Shown piece by piece: positions 9,072-17,897 of a DNA stretch of 64,000 nucleotides; the first letter of the stretch is position 1; every line of letters begins with the position of its first letter. The DNA lies in the NCBI RefSeq assembly GCF_027111295.1, contig NZ_CP114287.1:310001-374000 (forward strand). The letters run 5' to 3'. The position numbers and the translations under genes are program-made. The DNA is from Flavobacterium gelatinilyticum (GTDB lineage Bacteria > Bacteroidota > Bacteroidia > Flavobacteriales > Flavobacteriaceae). The notes under the pieces are model-generated. The model did not search any database and was not told where the DNA came from. It saw only the letters and a list, made by a program, of their open reading frames with translations.

Positions 9072-9601
9072 TATATTTTTAGATAATTTCTTAAATCGTT
9101 AATACAGTTTCTGTTTTGAGTTTTGACAGTTCCAAGGGGCAGCGCCAGTTCTTCTGAAGCCTCCTGCTGGGTATATCCCTTAAAGAATAACAAATCAATA
9201 ATTTCGATACATTTTGGTTTTAATTTTTTTACGAACTCCTGAATACCAATTGTATCAATCTTATTAATCATTTTATTGCTGTCATCTAACAGATTTACGA
9301 AATTATCTGAAGGAAGGTTTTTTTGACTGTTATTAAAATTTTTCGAACGAAGCTTATCTATTGAGGTATTTCTTGCAATATTAAGTATCCAGGTATAAAA
9401 TCGCCCCTTACCTTCATTATAAGAATCAATATTTTTCCAGATTTTTACAAAAACTTCCTGCAAAACATCTTCTGCTTCTTCTCTGTTTTTTATTAAAACA
9501 TTTATGACCGAAAATAAACTTTTAGAGTACATATCGTACAAATGGGTAAAAGCTCTTTCGTCTTTTTTGTAAATTAAAACTAACAATTCTTCTTGACTCA
9601 T
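9071..9601 (-). CDS. ECF-type RNA polymerase sigma factor
   Basis: 176 residues, typical for an ECF sigma-70 factor. Region 2 is present (AFTHLYDMYSKSLFSVINVL and EDVLQEVFVKIWKNIDSY, about residues 17-62), with the region 2.4 stretch YTWILNIARNTSIDKLRS. Region 4 carries the helix-turn-helix GYTQQEASEELALPLGTVKT (about 141-160). It should direct polymerase to a small regulon under control of the downstream RskA-like anti-sigma factor. It is the first gene of a two-gene operon, and autoregulation is usual for such pairs. The regulon cannot be deduced. Confidence 0.92.
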   Translation of the reverse strand: MSQEELLVLIYKKDERAFTHLYDMYSKSLFSVINVLIKNREEAEDVLQEVFVKIWKNIDSYNEGKGRFYTWILNIARNTSIDKLRSKNFNNSQKNLPSDNFVNLLDDSNKMINKIDTIGIQEFVKKLKPKCIEIIDLLFFKGYTQQEASEELALPLGTVKTQNRNCINDLRNYLKI

Positions 9602-9860
9602 AGATAGGGATTTAAAGCTTAAACATAAATTTATTTTTCTTCTTAGTGGTAACGTGAGATAAAGATAATTTATTTTTTTGTGATTTTTTTTATTTTTTTT
9701 AACGACCTGAACCCTTGTAAAATAAGAGAAGTGAAAAAAAAATTACTTTTTTTCATTTTTTTTAAAACCAAAATCAATCTGTTTACGTAAATAAAAACAA
9801 AGAGCAATAAAACAGTTATTACTTACAAAAAAGGTTTTTAGGAACTGATACGCAGAGTTT

Positions 9861-9986
9861 ATGGAAAATACTATAAAACTTACAATATTAATAGTAGGGC
9901 TGACAGCAGTTTTATCGATGACAATTTTTAACGAAAAAGATTTTTTTAAACGGGAACTGCAAAATCAGTTTGAATTAAAATTTTAG
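9861..9986 (+). CDS. possible 41-residue membrane peptide
   Basis: An ATG-started frame that encodes MENTIKLTILIVGLTAVLSM, then a short charged tail ending in ELKF. The first half could form one membrane helix, and the residue mix is not random-looking. No ribosome binding site or homologue is recognised. It sits alone about 260 bases upstream of the divergent sigma factor start. Treat it as a candidate only. Confidence 0.3.
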   Translation: MENTIKLTILIVGLTAVLSMTIFNEKDFFKRELQNQFELKF

Positions 9987-10252
9987 AAAAATAAAACAGA
10001 ATAAAGAAATTGAATAGTTGATGTCCTCGGACTTCCAGATGAAAATTACAGAAAGAGATTAAATCACAACTAGTAAACGAACCGAAATTTTCCACTTATA
10101 AACGCCATAGATAATTGAATTAGTGATTGAAGAGAGAATAATTTTCAAAAAACTGAGGCATCAACTATATTTTAAACTTATAAATTATATACATCATATA
10201 TATAAAAGATACATAATAATTAATTCATGGTTTGATTTGTTTGTATGGGGGG

Positions 10253-10281
10253 AAGCCTGGCGTCTGATTAACGCCAGGCTT
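10253..10281 (+). terminator. orphan stem-loop
   Basis: A perfect 11-bp stem (AAGCCTGGCGT) with a 7-base loop, GC-rich against a very AT-rich background, followed by TCAAATTTTATTT. No confident gene lies upstream on the plus strand within 250 bases, so it may end a small RNA or the small ORF at 9861. Confidence 0.55.
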
Positions 10282-10372
10282 CAAATTTTATTTAACGTAT
10301 CATTAATAAAATAAAGAAGCCAAAAAAGAAACTGCAAAACAGATTTTAATTAATTTTATAAAAAATTACAAG

Positions 10373-10960
10373 ATGAAAAAAATCCTATTTATAGCCTGTA
10401 GTGCCGTTTTCTTTCTAAACACACAGACTCAGGCTCAAACAAGCAAGAAAAAAGTGTCTAAAACAGATAAAATTATGGCAAAAGAAAACATTTACCAGTT
10501 TAAAGTTGAAGATTTATCAGGAGATACATTTGATTTCGCGTCTTTAAAAGGCAAAAAAGTAATGATTGTTAATACGGCTTCAAAATGCGGCTTAACACCT
10601 CAGTACAAAGATCTTGAAGCGATTTACAAAGAATACAAAGACAAAGGATTTGTAATTGTAGGTTTTCCGGCAAATAATTTTGCTTCTCAGGAACCGGGAA
10701 CAAGTAAAGAAATTGAAACTTTCTGCCAGCAGAATTACGGGGTAACATTCCCAATGATGAATAAAGTTTCTGTAAAAGGAGATGATATGTGCGAGGTTTA
10801 CAAATTCCTTACTCAAAAATCTAAAAATGGTTTACAGGATTCTGAAGTAGAATGGAACTTTCAAAAATACCTGATTAACGAAAAAGGTGAATTGGTAAAA
10901 GTAATCAAACCAAGAACTTTACCAACAGATCCTGAGGTGATTAACTGGATTAAGAGTTGA
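10373..10960 (+). CDS. exported glutathione peroxidase-family protein
   Basis: 195 residues with an N-terminal signal peptide (MKKILFIACSAVFFLNTQTQAQ), so probably periplasmic. The thioredoxin-like fold is recognisable by NTASKCGLTPQY (peroxidatic Cys72), GFPANNFASQEPG, EIETFCQQNYGVTFPM (Cys118) and WNFQKYLINEKG (Trp161, Asn162). These enzymes reduce hydroperoxides, in bacteria usually with thioredoxin as donor. The family's catalytic Gln (CNQF in classical enzymes) is Asn102 here (ANNF). Single gene with a terminator just downstream. Confidence 0.9.
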   Translation: MKKILFIACSAVFFLNTQTQAQTSKKKVSKTDKIMAKENIYQFKVEDLSGDTFDFASLKGKKVMIVNTASKCGLTPQYKDLEAIYKEYKDKGFVIVGFPANNFASQEPGTSKEIETFCQQNYGVTFPMMNKVSVKGDDMCEVYKFLTQKSKNGLQDSEVEWNFQKYLINEKGELVKVIKPRTLPTDPEVINWIKS

Positions 10961-11010
10961 AAAATCAATTAAAAATTGAGAATTAAGAATTTTTATTATT
11001 CAACAAAATA

Positions 11011-11043
11011 AAACCCGGCATGTTTCAAAAACTTGTCGGGTTT
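11011..11043 (+). terminator. terminator after glutathione peroxidase gene
   Basis: Imperfect stem AAACCCGGCATGTTT / AAACTTGTCGGGTTT with one wobble pair and one mismatch. Its right arm TTGTCGGGTTT recurs in the hairpin at 28535-28566. Confidence 0.7.
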
Positions 11044-11161
11044 ATTATTTATTTACAAGCGGAATTCCACAATGTGATGCTTCAATCTTTGCTTACTCTG
11101 TGATAAAAATAGTAGCGTACTTTACGTAGCTCTTTTTGTGAACTTTGCGGTTAAACAAAAG

Positions 11162-11662
11162 TTATTTATTCAAAATAAGCTGCATAAAAACCAGATCCAG
11201 CCAGTGATCGAATTTATAACCTACTTCGCGTATCGTTCCTGTTGCCGTAAAACCAAATCGCTCATGAAAAGCAATACTTCCGGCATTATCTGCATCGATA
11301 GCACCAATCATTACGTGATAACCTTGTTCTTTTGCCAGACGAATAAGCTCTGTTAGCAGTTTAGAACCAATTCCTTTTCCAATCACATTATCAACCACAT
11401 AAACCGAATGTTCAACAGTATATTGATATCCAATTTTTTCACGAAACTGTCCGTAACTACCAAAACCAACCACTTTGCCCTCTAATTCAGCCACGACAAC
11501 AGGCAGATTTTTAGCCTGTTTATCTTCAAACCATTTGCTCTGTACCTCAATAGTCTGAATATCATAACTGTAATTTGCGGTTGTATGAAGAATGGAATGA
11601 TTTACGATTTCAAGGATTTTTCCTAAATCGCTTGCTGATGCAGGTCTTAATGTTACGTCCAT
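11162..11662 (-). CDS. GNAT acetyltransferase, phosphinothricin acetyltransferase-like
   Basis: 166 residues, a single GNAT domain. It matches the PAT/YwnH subgroup: RPASASDLGKILEIVNHSI at the start, VEHSVYVVDNVIGKGIGSKL with the acetyl-CoA loop (GKGIGS, about residues 95-100), IGAIDADNAGSIAFHERFGF (about 119-138), then a GYKFDHWLDLVFMQ end. Family members acetylate amino groups of small molecules such as methionine sulfoximine or phosphinothricin. The substrate here is unknown. It is encoded alone, convergent with the glutathione peroxidase gene. Confidence 0.88.
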   Translation of the reverse strand: MDVTLRPASASDLGKILEIVNHSILHTTANYSYDIQTIEVQSKWFEDKQAKNLPVVVAELEGKVVGFGSYGQFREKIGYQYTVEHSVYVVDNVIGKGIGSKLLTELIRLAKEQGYHVMIGAIDADNAGSIAFHERFGFTATGTIREVGYKFDHWLDLVFMQLILNK

Positions 11663-11734
11663 ATTGGTGTTATTTTCAAGCAGATTGGGTGTTTTGTAAA
11701 ATTCTAATCTGCGAATTTACGGCTAAATTAATAA

Positions 11735-12910
11735 TTATTTCGAATTCAGTTCTGCCAGTAGAGTATCGACATCTTTTGTATTCCATCCCATTTCCTTACC
11801 AATTGCTTTGGCATCTTTGGCATATTTTAAAGCCGATTTTTTGTCTTTAATTTTATTGTAAAGTCGTGCAGCAAGCAAATTTCCGTCAAAAGAATCGTTT
11901 AATTCCAGAGAATGCTTCACCCAGTAAATCGATTTTTTAAGATCATCCGGATTGCTAATGTGTTTTAAATACGTCTGACCAATTTCTTTTAGAAAACTGG
12001 CGTCTTTCCAGGCCAGTCTTTCTGTGTCTTCAAATGTCACTTTTTTGTAAAAATCCCATTTTTCAGTACGTTCGGCAAATGTTAGGTCAAATTTGAAAAC
12101 AAGTGAATCTGTTTTCTGCAGTCTAATAGATTTTGCAGTTTCTCTTTGTTTGTAATAATTTATAGTGTCTAAATTATCAACTAACGGACGAAGAAGTTCA
12201 TTTACAATATTTTCAATTTTTCGGTCGATTCGGTTTTGAGAAGCCACAGCCGCAAATTCTTTTTGATGCTTTAAAACAAACTGAAATTCACGCGAATTAA
12301 TATCCGTTACGCCATTTGCAATCGCACGCCAATTCGTTTCGCTTATTAACTGACTGTCAGATTGTGTATTTAAATAAATATGAGTCGGAATAGACAACTC
12401 AGTTCTGTCCATTCCTTTTTTTAATGTATTGAGATAAGTAAAATATTTATCTGAATTTGATTTATCGGCCAGAAATTCTTTCTCTAAATACGGAAGCTGT
12501 AATTTTGGATTCAAGGCATTATTGGCCTCATAAACAAACTCATTTTTCTTTATTTCACCTTTTAAAGCGTATAAAAGTGTTTCATTTGCATCCACAAACA
12601 AAAATGACGGCAGTGATTTAGTCTTAAATTTATTTTTAAGCTCAATACCTTCTTCTTTTTCAACATTTTTCCAGATACAGATATAATTCTTATTTAAAAA
12701 ATCCATTACAGCAGCATCGTTAAAAACCTCTTTTTTCATTTGATTGCAATGCGGACACCAGTCAGCATACAACATTATGAAAACCGGTTTGTTTTGTGTT
12801 TTGGCATTTTCTAAAGCCATTTTATAAGTTATTCCGGCTTCAGTAAACTGATTTTGAGAATGTAAAGTATTGATTGTAACAAAGAGAACGAGTAAATTTA
12901 AGAAATGCAT
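11735..12910 (-). CDS. exported thioredoxin-like protein
   Basis: I start this at the ATG at 12910 (391 residues), because it begins a clean signal peptide (MHFLNLLVLFVTINTLHSQ). The frame is open 100 codons further upstream, but that would run through the divergent menD promoter and coding start. A thioredoxin fold follows, with VFIMLYADWCPHCNQMKKEV (Cys52-Pro-His-Cys55) and a cis-Pro at KSLPSFLF. The C-terminal 220 residues are helical, without a named domain; the last 70 look TPR-like. It is probably a periplasmic thiol oxidoreductase or disulfide isomerase. The partner is unknown. Confidence 0.82.
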   Translation of the reverse strand: MHFLNLLVLFVTINTLHSQNQFTEAGITYKMALENAKTQNKPVFIMLYADWCPHCNQMKKEVFNDAAVMDFLNKNYICIWKNVEKEEGIELKNKFKTKSLPSFLFVDANETLLYALKGEIKKNEFVYEANNALNPKLQLPYLEKEFLADKSNSDKYFTYLNTLKKGMDRTELSIPTHIYLNTQSDSQLISETNWRAIANGVTDINSREFQFVLKHQKEFAAVASQNRIDRKIENIVNELLRPLVDNLDTINYYKQRETAKSIRLQKTDSLVFKFDLTFAERTEKWDFYKKVTFEDTERLAWKDASFLKEIGQTYLKHISNPDDLKKSIYWVKHSLELNDSFDGNLLAARLYNKIKDKKSALKYAKDAKAIGKEMGWNTKDVDTLLAELNSK

Positions 12911-13019
12911 AAAGTGTTTATTTTTATAAAGAAAATTATGATTTACAAATATATTCCCTTTTTCTAAAAACAGTCTTAATATCTTCCTAATATATAAGTT
13001 AAATGAGGCGCGAAGTTTG

Positions 13020-13027
13020 TAACTTTG
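13020..13027 (+). promoter_or_regulatory. candidate -7 box of menD
   Basis: TAACTTTG fits TAnnTTTG, 60 bases before the menD ATG. No clear -33 box is seen. Confidence 0.4.
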
Positions 13028-13087
13028 TGTTCGAAAAGGGAAATTTTCAGCATTAAATTTTCTTATTAAATTATACACCGTTTTAGA

Positions 13088-14749
13088 ATGATTTACCCCA
13101 AAATACCCCTTGCACAAAGTATTATTGAAATTTGTGCAGCAAAAGGAATTCATAATATTATAATTTCTCCGGGTTCGCGAAACGCACCTTTGACAATTGG
13201 TTTCGCTCAAAATCCCACTTTTACCTGTTACAGTATTGCCGATGAACGCTGCGCTGCATTTTTTGCATTAGGAATTGCACAACAAACCAAAAAGCCTGCT
13301 GCGGTTGTATGTACATCAGGATCAGCACTTTTAAATTATTATCCGGCATTTGCAGAAGCATTTTACAGCCAGATTCCGTTAATTGTCATTTCTGCAGACC
13401 GCCCACAGAGTAAAATTGATATAGGCGACGGACAGACCATTCGTCAGGAAAATGTATATCTGAATCATTCTGTTTTTAATGCCAACTTAACCGAAGAAGC
13501 TTCGATCGAAAATGACCTGAAAATCAGTAAAGCTATTGAAACTTCTATTCTTCAAAAAGGTCCTGTGCATATCAATGCGCCTTTCGAAGAACCTTTGTAT
13601 GAGACAGTCGAAGAAGTTTCTGTTGAACCCCGAATCACATATTCTGAAGAGATTCTCGGCACAAAAATCATTGAAAATGAATCAGAAGTTATAGCAGAAT
13701 GGAATTCGGCTAAAAGAAAGCTGATTTTAGTCGGAGTAAATGAAGCGGCTGCTATAAATGAAGAAGTTCTGGAAAATTTTGCAAAAGATCCTTCAATTGT
13801 AGTGCTTACAGAAACAACTTCTAATTTGCATCATCCAAGTTTTATAAACAGCATCGATACTTTAATTACTCCATTTGGCGATACTGATTTCAAAGAATTT
13901 CAGCCGGATATTTTGGTGACTTTTGGAGGGATGATTGTTTCAAAGCGTATTAAAGCTTTTTTACGAAAATATAAACCTGCAAATCACTGGCATATAGATA
14001 CATTACGTGCTTATGATACATTTAATGCTTTAAGTAAGCATTTTGTAATGCAGCCAAATGATTTTTTTGCCCAGTTACTTCCAAAAACAGCATTTGCAGA
14101 AAGCAGCTACTTTGCTGAAATTGATGCGATTTACGACTTAAGAAAAATTAGAAAAGAAGAATATTTAAGAAAAATTCCTTTTTCAGATTTTAAAGTTTTT
14201 GAAAAAGTAATCGGGTCACTTCCTGAAAACAGTCAGTTGCAAATCAGTAATAGTTCGGCTATTCGATATGCACAATTAATTGAGACACATCCTTCGATAG
14301 AAGTTTTCTGTAACAGGGGAACAAGCGGCATTGACGGAAGCACTTCAACAGCAGTTGGCGCAGCGGTTGGAAGCCCTAAACAAACTGTTTTTATTAGCGG
14401 AGACATAAGTTTTTTATATGACAGCAATGCTTTATGGAATTCTTATATTCCAAAAAACTTCAAAATTATTTTAATTAATAATGGAGGAGGAGGAATCTTT
14501 CGAATTCTTCCGGGGCATGAAGAAAAACCTGTCTTTAATACCTATTTTGAAACTTCACATCAATTGACAGCAGAGCATCTTGCAAAAATGTATCAGTGTA
14601 ATTATTACAAAGCCAACGATTTACAGTCTTTAGATGATAACATGGAAGCATTTTATAAATCAGACGACAAGCCTTCAATTTTAGAAATCTTTACGCCTGC
14701 AAAAGAAAATGATGTTATCTTAAAACAATATTTTAAAGAATTAATCTAA
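13088..14749 (+). CDS. menD: SEPHCHC synthase MenD
   Basis: 553 residues, the normal MenD length. This thiamine-diphosphate enzyme condenses isochorismate with 2-oxoglutarate to form 2-succinyl-5-enolpyruvyl-6-hydroxy-3-cyclohexene-1-carboxylate in menaquinone synthesis. Visible motifs: IISPGSRNAPLTIGF (about residues 25-39), TSGSALLNYYPAFAEAFY (about 77-94), NRGTSGIDGSTSTAVGAA (about 413-430) and the cofactor loop SGDISFLYDSNALWN. It is the first of the men genes in this window. menF, which often sits next to menD, is not here; the minus-strand thioredoxin-like gene lies in that place. Confidence 0.95.
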   Translation: MIYPKIPLAQSIIEICAAKGIHNIIISPGSRNAPLTIGFAQNPTFTCYSIADERCAAFFALGIAQQTKKPAAVVCTSGSALLNYYPAFAEAFYSQIPLIVISADRPQSKIDIGDGQTIRQENVYLNHSVFNANLTEEASIENDLKISKAIETSILQKGPVHINAPFEEPLYETVEEVSVEPRITYSEEILGTKIIENESEVIAEWNSAKRKLILVGVNEAAAINEEVLENFAKDPSIVVLTETTSNLHHPSFINSIDTLITPFGDTDFKEFQPDILVTFGGMIVSKRIKAFLRKYKPANHWHIDTLRAYDTFNALSKHFVMQPNDFFAQLLPKTAFAESSYFAEIDAIYDLRKIRKEEYLRKIPFSDFKVFEKVIGSLPENSQLQISNSSAIRYAQLIETHPSIEVFCNRGTSGIDGSTSTAVGAAVGSPKQTVFISGDISFLYDSNALWNSYIPKNFKIILINNGGGGIFRILPGHEEKPVFNTYFETSHQLTAEHLAKMYQCNYYKANDLQSLDDNMEAFYKSDDKPSILEIFTPAKENDVILKQYFKELI

Positions 14750-14842
14750 ATAAAAAATAGGTTTTATCTTGTTAAAATTTTAAATTCTTTTGGAATAATT
14801 TTTAGATTTGGTATTCAATAATAACCAATATTTAATATCATT

Positions 14843-15184
14843 ATGAACAAGAGAGAAGAACTTATCGAAAAGTATGCCGCTGATTTGAAAGATAAATGTG
14901 GTGTAACACCGGACATGGATTTGCTTACAAAAGTTACCATAGGCTGCGGACCTGCAATTTACAACAGTGATGCATCGACTGTAGCATCAACACAGCAGTC
15001 TGAATTAGATACAGTTAAAAATAACTTTTTGATTAAAAAATTAGGACTGGCCAATGGGCCTGAGTTAGATAAAGCCCTGGATGCAGTATTAGAAAAATAT
15101 GGTAAATCTAACAAGCACAAATACAGAGCAGTTGTATATTATCTTTTAACAGTTCACTTTAAAAAAGAAAGTATTTACAAATAA
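14843..15184 (+). CDS. DUF2853 family protein
   Basis: 113 residues, soluble and helical, with no signal peptide. It matches DUF2853: LIEKYAADLKDKCGVTPDMD at the start, then VTIGCGPAIYNSDASTVA and an end with KHKYRAVVYYLLTVHFKKE. The function of the family is unknown. It lies 93 bases after menD in the same direction and ends in a terminator, so it could be read from the menD promoter. Confidence 0.85.
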   Translation: MNKREELIEKYAADLKDKCGVTPDMDLLTKVTIGCGPAIYNSDASTVASTQQSELDTVKNNFLIKKLGLANGPELDKALDAVLEKYGKSNKHKYRAVVYYLLTVHFKKESIYK

Positions 15185-15201
15185 ATTCGAAACCAAAGAA
15201 C

Positions 15202-15229
15202 AAAAGGCGCCATAAATTTGGCGCTTTTT
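15202..15229 (+). terminator. terminator after DUF2853 gene
   Basis: Stem AAAAGGCGCC / GGCGCTTTTT (with one G-T pair) around an 8-base loop, with a T-rich 3' arm, 18 bases after the stop codon. Confidence 0.85.
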
Positions 15230-15284
15230 ACTTTATCATAAAACCATCCTCTAAATATTTTTCGAATTACCATTTCAAACTTCG

Positions 15285-15292
15285 TACCTTTG
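15285..15292 (+). promoter_or_regulatory. candidate -7 box of S1/CvfB gene
   Basis: TACCTTTG fits TAnnTTTG, 38 bases before the ATG at 15331 and just after the preceding terminator. Confidence 0.45.
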
Positions 15293-15330
15293 CATCTTTA
15301 AACTTAGCTGTTCATCGGCTTAGAACTATA

Positions 15331-16188
15331 ATGAAAATGCTTGAAATAGGAAAATACAATACACTTACTATATTACGTGACACCAAGGTGGGACTCTTTT
15401 TAGGAAATCCTGAAATTGATCCCGAGGGAGTTCACGATGTTTTATTACCAAATAAATACGTTCCAAAAGAATTTGAAATAGGCGAAGAACTTGTTGTTTT
15501 CGTTTATCTGGATCATGAGCAGCGTCCGGTTGCCACCACACTTGAACCTTATATTTTTCTTAATGAATTTGCACTGCTTAGAGTAAATTACATTAATAAT
15601 ATTGGTGCTTTTATGGACTGGGGAATGGAAAAAGACATTCTGGTTCCGTTTAAAGAACAGGCAAGGCCAATGGAAAAAGGAAAACGTTATTTGGTTTACT
15701 TATATCTGGATAGCAGAACAAATCGTCTGGTCGCGTCAAGTAAAACCAATCAGTTTTTAAACAACGATCAGCTCACTGTAGAAAAAGGTGAAGAAGTAGA
15801 CTTGATCGTTTCGCATATTACGGAACTGGGGATAAATGTAATCATCAATGAAAAGCACAAAGGTCTTTTGTATAAAGATGAAGTGTATGACGATTCGATA
15901 AGAACAGGCGACAGAATGCGAGGTTACATTAAAAACATCCGTCCTGATAATAAAATAGATGTAGCACTGCAAATTCAGGGTTATGAAAGTATTGAACCCA
16001 ATGCAGAAAAAATTCTGGGCGAGTTAAGAGCCAACAGAGGGTTTCTTCGTTTAAATGACAACTCACATCCTGAAGATATTAAAACGGTGTTGAAAATGAG
16101 TAAAAAGACTTTCAAAAAAGCAATAGGCGCTTTGTATAAAGAGAAACTTATTGAAATCAAGGAAGATGGAATTTATCTTGTAGGTTAA
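15331..16188 (+). CDS. CvfB-type S1 RNA-binding protein
   Basis: 285 residues. Architecture as in CvfB/YitL: repeated S1-like OB folds, visible as EIGKYNTLTILRDTKVGLFL, LRVNYINNIGAFMDWGMEKD (about residues 91-110), and VDLIVSHITELGINVIINEK followed by RTGDRMRGYIKNIRPDNKID. The C-terminus is a winged-helix domain (SHPEDIKTVLKMSKKTFKKA). The family binds RNA and influences virulence-factor expression in Staphylococcus. The role here is unknown. A second Met at residue 3 could be the true start. The gene has its own promoter and terminator. Confidence 0.88.
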   Translation: MKMLEIGKYNTLTILRDTKVGLFLGNPEIDPEGVHDVLLPNKYVPKEFEIGEELVVFVYLDHEQRPVATTLEPYIFLNEFALLRVNYINNIGAFMDWGMEKDILVPFKEQARPMEKGKRYLVYLYLDSRTNRLVASSKTNQFLNNDQLTVEKGEEVDLIVSHITELGINVIINEKHKGLLYKDEVYDDSIRTGDRMRGYIKNIRPDNKIDVALQIQGYESIEPNAEKILGELRANRGFLRLNDNSHPEDIKTVLKMSKKTFKKAIGALYKEKLIEIKEDGIYLVG

Positions 16189-16289
16189 ATTCCAATACAA
16201 AGATTACAAATTCCAATTTCGTATTGCATGAAGTTGAAATTTTTAGTTGAAATTTTGACGTTTTTGAATTTCAGTATTTGAAATTAACA

Positions 16290-16320
16290 GAAAAGGCTGC
16301 TCATTACAAGCAGCCTTTTC
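16290..16320 (+). terminator. terminator after S1/CvfB gene
   Basis: A perfect 11-bp stem (GAAAAGGCTGC) with a 9-base loop, followed by CTTTTT. Confidence 0.9.
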
Positions 16321-16985
16321 CTTTTTATTCTAGTTTTAAAAAAAATTGTAATTAAAAAAAAACAGAAATAAAATAATTCTAATTTCGTCTTGAAAATAAT
16401 AGCTTTACAAATTTTAGAAATTACTCTCTCGACTCTGTATGTCTTTTAAATGACATTATATGTTTATCTTAAATTGCAAAAAATCAATTTCACGGCAGAT
16501 CCATTGGTTTTATAGAATAACTTTTAGAAAAGTGTGAATTAGTATTTCTCTTTTTCGTATTTCAAATTTTATACTAATCAAATATACGATTCTAACCTTT
16601 AACCATCGGTGTTACTATCTCCTCTTTGTAGTTTCAACAAACAAATAAATCATTTGCTCATTAGAAGGTTTAGTATTAAAAACCATCAAAAAATGAGCGA
16701 CAAGTTTTTTAAGTTTTCTCAAAAAAATCATTTTTTAGGTTAATAAATCAGTGAAAGAAAATCAATCTTATATCAATAAAATACTTTGTATCTCATTGAT
16801 TTCTAGGGTGTAAAATTACTCATTATTTTTTAAAACTAATGTTAAAAAGTGTTATTTTTTGAGGGATGGTGCCAATTGTTAACATTGAATGAAAGATTAG
16901 CACAGACTTAAAACAAAATCATTAGTTTAAAATGTAAAAAATGCGTTATTTTTACACTATAATTTTTTTAATAAAACAAACAGAA
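16321..16985. other. 665-base AT-rich gap before menB
   Basis: No frame longer than about 20 codons looks coding, and no RNA gene is recognised. Many A and T homopolymer runs are present. It may hold the menB promoter and a long leader, but I see no conserved element that I can name. Confidence 0.5.
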
Positions 16986-17819
16986 ATGGATTGGATTACT
17001 GCCAGAGAATTTGAAGATATAACCTATAAAAAATGTAACGGAGTTGCCAGAATTGCTTTTAATAGACCAAATGTTAGAAACGCATTCAGACCTAAAACAA
17101 CTTCAGAATTATACCAGGCTTTTTATGATGCTCAGGAAGATACGTCGATTGGAGTAGTTTTGCTTTCTGCAGAAGGCCCTTCAACAAAAGACGGTGTTTA
17201 TTCTTTTTGTTCCGGAGGCGATCAGAACGCGCGCGGACATCAGGGATATGTGGGTGAAGATGGTCAGCACCGTTTAAATATTCTTGAAGTACAGCGATTA
17301 ATCCGGTTTATGCCAAAAGTGGTGATTGCGGTGGTTCCGGGATGGGCTGTTGGAGGCGGACATAGTCTTCATGTAGTATGCGATATGACTTTAGCCAGTA
17401 AGGAACATGCTATTTTTAAGCAGACAGATGCTGATGTTACCAGTTTCGACGGAGGTTACGGATCTGCTTACCTTGCTAAAATGGTTGGACAGAAAAAAGC
17501 TCGTGAAATTTTCTTTTTAGGAAGAAACTATTCTGCTCAGGAAGCTTACGAAATGGGAATGGTAAATGCTGTAATTCCGCATGACGAACTCGAAGCTACA
17601 GCATACGAATGGGCTCAGGAAATCCTTCAAAAATCACCAACTTCTATTAAAATGCTGAAATTTGCTATGAATTTAACAGATGACGGAATGGTAGGACAGC
17701 AGGTTTTTGCCGGAGAAGCAACCCGTTTAGCTTATATGACCGAAGAAGCAAAAGAAGGAAGAAATGCCTTTTTGGAAAAAAGAAAACCAAACTTTGGTGA
17801 AAATAAGTGGATCCCTTAA
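16986..17819 (+). CDS. menB: 1,4-dihydroxy-2-naphthoyl-CoA synthase MenB
   Basis: 277 residues from the ATG at 16986 (MDWITAREFEDITYKKC). An in-frame ATG at 16941 would add 15 hydrophobic residues not usual in MenB, so I reject it. MenB, a crotonase-fold enzyme, cyclises o-succinylbenzoyl-CoA to 1,4-dihydroxy-2-naphthoyl-CoA. Visible: FNRPNVRNAFRPKT, SFCSGGDQNARG, the oxyanion-hole segment GWAVGGGHSLHVVCD, and TDADVTSFDGGYGSAYLAK with the catalytic Asp region. The end GENKWIP is typical. It is followed by menA 78 bases downstream. Confidence 0.95.
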   Translation: MDWITAREFEDITYKKCNGVARIAFNRPNVRNAFRPKTTSELYQAFYDAQEDTSIGVVLLSAEGPSTKDGVYSFCSGGDQNARGHQGYVGEDGQHRLNILEVQRLIRFMPKVVIAVVPGWAVGGGHSLHVVCDMTLASKEHAIFKQTDADVTSFDGGYGSAYLAKMVGQKKAREIFFLGRNYSAQEAYEMGMVNAVIPHDELEATAYEWAQEILQKSPTSIKMLKFAMNLTDDGMVGQQVFAGEATRLAYMTEEAKEGRNAFLEKRKPNFGENKWIP

Positions 17820-17836
17820 AAAGTGATGAAGTTTCA

Positions 17837-17875
17837 AGTTTCAGGTTGAGAACCCGGAACTTGAAACCTGAAACT
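17837..17875. repeat. inverted repeat between menB and menA
   Basis: AGTTTCAGGTT pairs with AACCTGAAACT across a 17-base spacer, with related GTTTCAAG and CTTGAAAC pieces beside it. It could be a weak attenuator, but there is no T tract. Confidence 0.45.
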
Positions 17876-17897
17876 ATAAAAAACTAAATTTAAAATA

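Larger units (their letters stand above)
9602..10372. other. 771-base stretch without a confident gene
   Basis: Very AT-rich DNA between the sigma factor (minus) and glutathione peroxidase (plus). It holds a possible 41-codon ORF at 9861-9986 and a perfect 11-bp hairpin at 10253-10281 with no confident gene feeding into it. A 63-codon frame at 10123-10314 runs through that hairpin and is not convincing. A small RNA ending at the hairpin is possible but unproven. Confidence 0.6.

Noticed and set aside
10123..10314. 63-codon plus-strand frame
   Set aside because: It reads through the perfect hairpin at 10253-10281 and has a composition typical of AT-rich noncoding DNA.
11138..11356. 72-codon frame opposite the acetyltransferase
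   Set aside because: Antisense shadow of the acetyltransferase gene, with no family similarity.
16941..16985. Upstream ATG for menB
   Set aside because: Adds 15 hydrophobic residues that are not part of MenB proteins; the ATG at 16986 starts the conserved MDWITAREF block.
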